Source of the DNA: Methanobacteriota archaeon
GTDB taxonomy: Archaea; Halobacteriota; Methanosarcinia; Methanosarcinales; Methanosarcinaceae
Direction: 5' to 3'
DNA length: 8,263 nucleotides
NCBI GenBank assembly: GCA_030837265.1
Contig: JAUPKV010000205.1
Coordinates: 1-8,263, forward strand
Of the stretch, positions 6,240 to 8,263 are shown one piece after another; within the stretch, counting starts at the first letter, position 1, and each line of letters begins with the position of its first letter. The position numbers and the translations under genes are program-made. The notes beneath the pieces were generated by a model. That model was not told the origin of the DNA and did no database searches. It saw nothing but the letters and a program-made list of their open reading frames with translations.

Positions 6240-7736
6240 ATGTCTCACAGTAAGCAATCCGAGATTGGGGCTGGGAATATTCCAAGAGTCCTGATTTCCG
6301 CAGACCGTTCTTCTTCTGGTAAGACCACCATTTCCATGGGCCTGATGGCTGTCCTGGTTTCAAGAGGGTACAAAGTCCAGCCCTTTAAAGTTGCCCTGGA
6401 CTATATAGATCCAAGTTATCATACTGAAATCACGGGACGATTTTGTCGAAATATTGACGGTTACCTGATGGATGAGAATGGAATTCTGGATGTGTACACC
6501 CACGGCTGCGAGACTGGAGACAAAGCTGACATTGCGATCATCGAAGGAGTCCGTGGGCTTCATGAAGGCTTTGAGAGTTTGAGCGACCTTGGAAGCACTG
6601 CGCAGATAGCAAAGATTCTCAGCTGCCCGGTGATCCTGGTTATTAATGCCAGGAGCATTACTCGTTCGAGCGCTGCACTTGTAAAAGGATATAAAGAATT
6701 TGATCCGGATGTGCAGATTGCAGGAGTGATCCTGAACAATATAGGAAGCCGCCGTCACGCCGAAAAAGCAAAAGAGGCAATCGAATATTACACAGGCGTC
6801 CCTGTCATAGGGATTATCCCAAGGGACCCATCGATGCAAATTTCCATGCGCCATCTCGGTCTGATGCCGGCACTTGAAGGTAGAAGAAGGTTTGGGGATG
6901 AGGGCTTCGATGCACGGCTCAGCGGTATTGAAGAGATGATCAATAAAGGAATTGACATTAACCGCTTACTGGAAATTGCAAACGGAGTAGAGCCCTTAAA
7001 AATACCTGAAAAAAGTATTTTTTCTTCCACGCAAGATCCTAATACCGGAGAATCCAAACCCAAGATTGGTATTGCTCTGGATGAAGCTTTCAATTTCTAC
7101 TACCGTGACAATATCGACCTGCTGCAACTTGCAGGCGCAGAAATCGTTTACTTCAGCCCTGTTAAGGATCCCGCTCTTCCCGAAGTTGATGGGCTTTACA
7201 TTGGAGGCGGCTATCCTGAGCTCTTTGCAGCCGAACTCGAAGCTAACGAGTCCATGCGCCAGGATATAAAAAAGGCTTCTGTTGAAGGCATGCCAATTTA
7301 TGCCGAATGCGGTGGGCTCATGTACCTAACGGAAAAAATCAGTACGGGTGTTCCTGGAAAAGGTACCTATCACGATGTATCAATGCCGGAATCAACCTAT
7401 GCAATGGTTGGAGCCCTTCCCGGGCATACGATTATGGGGCAGACAAGGGTAGTTAGCTATAATAACGGGACCCTTGAAAAAGACTGTATTATCGGAAAAA
7501 AAGGAAATAGCTTCAAAGGACACGAATTCCATCATTCGGAAATCCAGGAAATTCCTGATAATGCGGAATTTATAATAACTCTTTCCAGGGGGACCGGGAT
7601 AAAAGATGACAAAGATGGGCTTGTTTCCGGAAACACACTTGGATCTTACGCCCACCTGCATGGAGTTGCATACGGGGAGCTTGCAGGCTCTCTTGTCGAG
7701 GCTGCCAGGAAATTTAAGGAGCAAAGAGCCAAATAA
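6240..7736 (+). CDS. cfbB: Ni-sirohydrochlorin a,c-diamide synthase (CbiA/CobB-like amidotransferase)
   Basis: CfbB uses glutamine and ATP to convert the a and c acetate side chains of Ni-sirohydrochlorin to amides. The 498-aa protein has the two-domain CbiA/CobB structure. The N-terminal dethiobiotin-synthetase-like ATPase domain (about 15-245) shows the P-loop ADRSSSGKTT at 21-30, DYIDPSYH at 54-61 and EGVRGLHEGF at 102-111. The C-terminal class I (triad type) glutaminase domain (about 274-490) shows GGGYPELFA at 322-330, the nucleophile Cys357 in YAECGG, GHEFHHSE at 427-434 and YAHLHG at 470-475. By sequence alone it could be cobyrinate a,c-diamide synthase for cobalamin, and some archaea may use one enzyme for both. 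Its place after cfbC favours F430. The ATG has AGGAG at 6229-6233 with 6-nt spacing. It is the last operon gene. Confidence 0.91.
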   Translation: MSHSKQSEIGAGNIPRVLISADRSSSGKTTISMGLMAVLVSRGYKVQPFKVALDYIDPSYHTEITGRFCRNIDGYLMDENGILDVYTHGCETGDKADIAIIEGVRGLHEGFESLSDLGSTAQIAKILSCPVILVINARSITRSSAALVKGYKEFDPDVQIAGVILNNIGSRRHAEKAKEAIEYYTGVPVIGIIPRDPSMQISMRHLGLMPALEGRRRFGDEGFDARLSGIEEMINKGIDINRLLEIANGVEPLKIPEKSIFSSTQDPNTGESKPKIGIALDEAFNFYYRDNIDLLQLAGAEIVYFSPVKDPALPEVDGLYIGGGYPELFAAELEANESMRQDIKKASVEGMPIYAECGGLMYLTEKISTGVPGKGTYHDVSMPESTYAMVGALPGHTIMGQTRVVSYNNGTLEKDCIIGKKGNSFKGHEFHHSEIQEIPDNAEFIITLSRGTGIKDDKDGLVSGNTLGSYAHLHGVAYGELAGSLVEAARKFKEQRAK

Positions 7737-7981
7737 CTTAAGACAGTACTCGTGGTAACCGCATAATCTCATTTTAGTTAAAAGAGGTTGCATTCGCTAT
7801 TACTTTCTGGTTTGCTTCTCCCTCACCCTTACTGAAATAAATACAGCTATAAAAATAAAAAAACATTATTGTGGCTACAACAGCTTATTTTTAATATCCT
7901 TAAGTTCTTACTCTGAGTGTAATCCATTTACCTGCAATGGGACAAAATATAGTAATATGTTTTCGTTCTACTCTTGTTGCA
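7737..7981. other. Non-coding region after cfbB
   Basis: No supported gene is visible. T-rich spots that might end transcription early are ATTTTA near 7772 and the TTATTTTTA at 7885-7893. The latter is complementary to TAAAAATAA at 7850-7858 and could fold into a weak AT-only stem with a 26-nt loop. The rest is unremarkable AT-rich sequence. Confidence 0.5.
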
Positions 7982-8019
7982 TTTTTGCAGTTTTTGCCTT
8001 TTGATTTTACATATTTTTT
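7982..8019 (+). terminator. T-tract cluster, candidate archaeal terminator of the cfb operon
   Basis: Five T runs occur in 38 nt: 7982-7986, 7991-7995, 7999-8002, 8005-8008 and 8014-8019 (six Ts). Archaeal RNA polymerase terminates at oligo-T runs without needing a stable hairpin, and clustered tracts make efficient stops. It lies about 245 nt after the cfbB stop, so the transcript would have a long 3' untranslated region unless an earlier site (around 7772 or 7888) is used. Confidence 0.5.
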
Positions 8020-8102
8020 GTTATATGCCGATCTATCTTCTATTGGGCCTTTATGTTAAATCTAACCATAAAAACGACCACCATAAACAACATTCAAAGA
8101 AA

Positions 8103-8146
8103 AATTTAAATATATAAAAATTTATACAGCACTTTGTATAAATTTT
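8103..8146 (+). promoter_or_regulatory. Strong TATA-like element overlapping a 12-bp perfect inverted repeat
   Basis: AATTTAAATATATAAA (8103-8118) is the best TATA-box-like sequence in the window. It runs straight into a perfect inverted repeat: AAAATTTATACA (8117-8128) and TGTATAAATTTT (8135-8146), separated by six bases. A third half-site, TTATACAA, occurs at 8164-8171. If the TATA element is used, transcription would start near 8135-8142, inside the dyad. This suggests a regulated promoter for a gene beyond the right edge. AAGGTGA at 8147-8153 resembles a Shine-Dalgarno site, but no suitable start codon follows it within the usual distance. Confidence 0.5.
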
Positions 8147-8263
8147 AAGGTGAGTTTTATAGCTTATACAAGAAATTTAGTTACAAGAATTAAAAAATAC
8201 AGTCCGTACTGAAATTATATAGAAATAATCCGCAGCAGCATGCTATAAAATCAAAATCAGGCC

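Noticed and set aside
6240..7736. Cobyrinate a,c-diamide synthase for vitamin B12 (cbiA)
   Set aside because: The fold and motifs are the same, but the gene is embedded with the other four cfb genes and no cobalamin-specific gene is in the window.
8150..8212. Short GTG-initiated frame of 20 codons
   Set aside because: The GTG overlaps the Shine-Dalgarno-like AAGGTGA itself and has no site upstream; length and content give no support.

Overview
The window is almost certainly from a methanogenic archaeon of the Methanosarcina type. It carries a complete, co-directional gene set for building coenzyme F430, the nickel tetrapyrrole of methyl-coenzyme M reductase, which is found only in methanogens and anaerobic methane/alkane-oxidising archaea. 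Shine-Dalgarno sites, TATA-like elements and long AT-rich intergenic stretches also fit Methanosarcina. The species cannot be fixed from the sequence alone.

Layout. Positions 1-1573 (minus strand) hold the N-terminal 524 residues of a P1B-type heavy-metal ATPase that runs off the left edge. Positions 1574-2201 are an AT-rich divergent intergenic region with candidate promoters for both directions and no convincing gene. Positions 2202-7736 (plus strand) hold five genes in the order cfbA, cfbE, cfbD, cfbC, cfbB. Positions 7737-8263 are non-coding. They contain a run of T tracts that could terminate the operon, then a strong TATA-like element overlapping a perfect 12-bp inverted repeat. That element probably belongs to a gene beyond the right edge.

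How the genes work together (established for the Cfb family). CfbA inserts Ni2+ into sirohydrochlorin. CfbB amidates the a and c acetate side chains to give Ni-sirohydrochlorin a,c-diamide. CfbC (NifH-like) and CfbD (NifD-like) carry out an ATP-driven multi-electron reduction and gamma-lactam ring formation, giving 15,17(3)-seco-F430-17(3)-acid. CfbE, a Mur-ligase relative, closes the six-membered carbocyclic ring to give F430. All five activities are present and every frame looks intact.

The enzymology is therefore a described system. The less explained material is in the gaps: a 19-bp tandem repeat carrying Shine-Dalgarno-like cores immediately before cfbC, where the best start is a TTG; a 10-bp perfect stem between cfbE and cfbD, next to a second dyad; and dyads at the flanking promoters. 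A Ser-rich insert inside CfbE and a metal pump lacking a CxxC metal-binding domain, divergent from a nickel-cofactor operon, are also worth a look.
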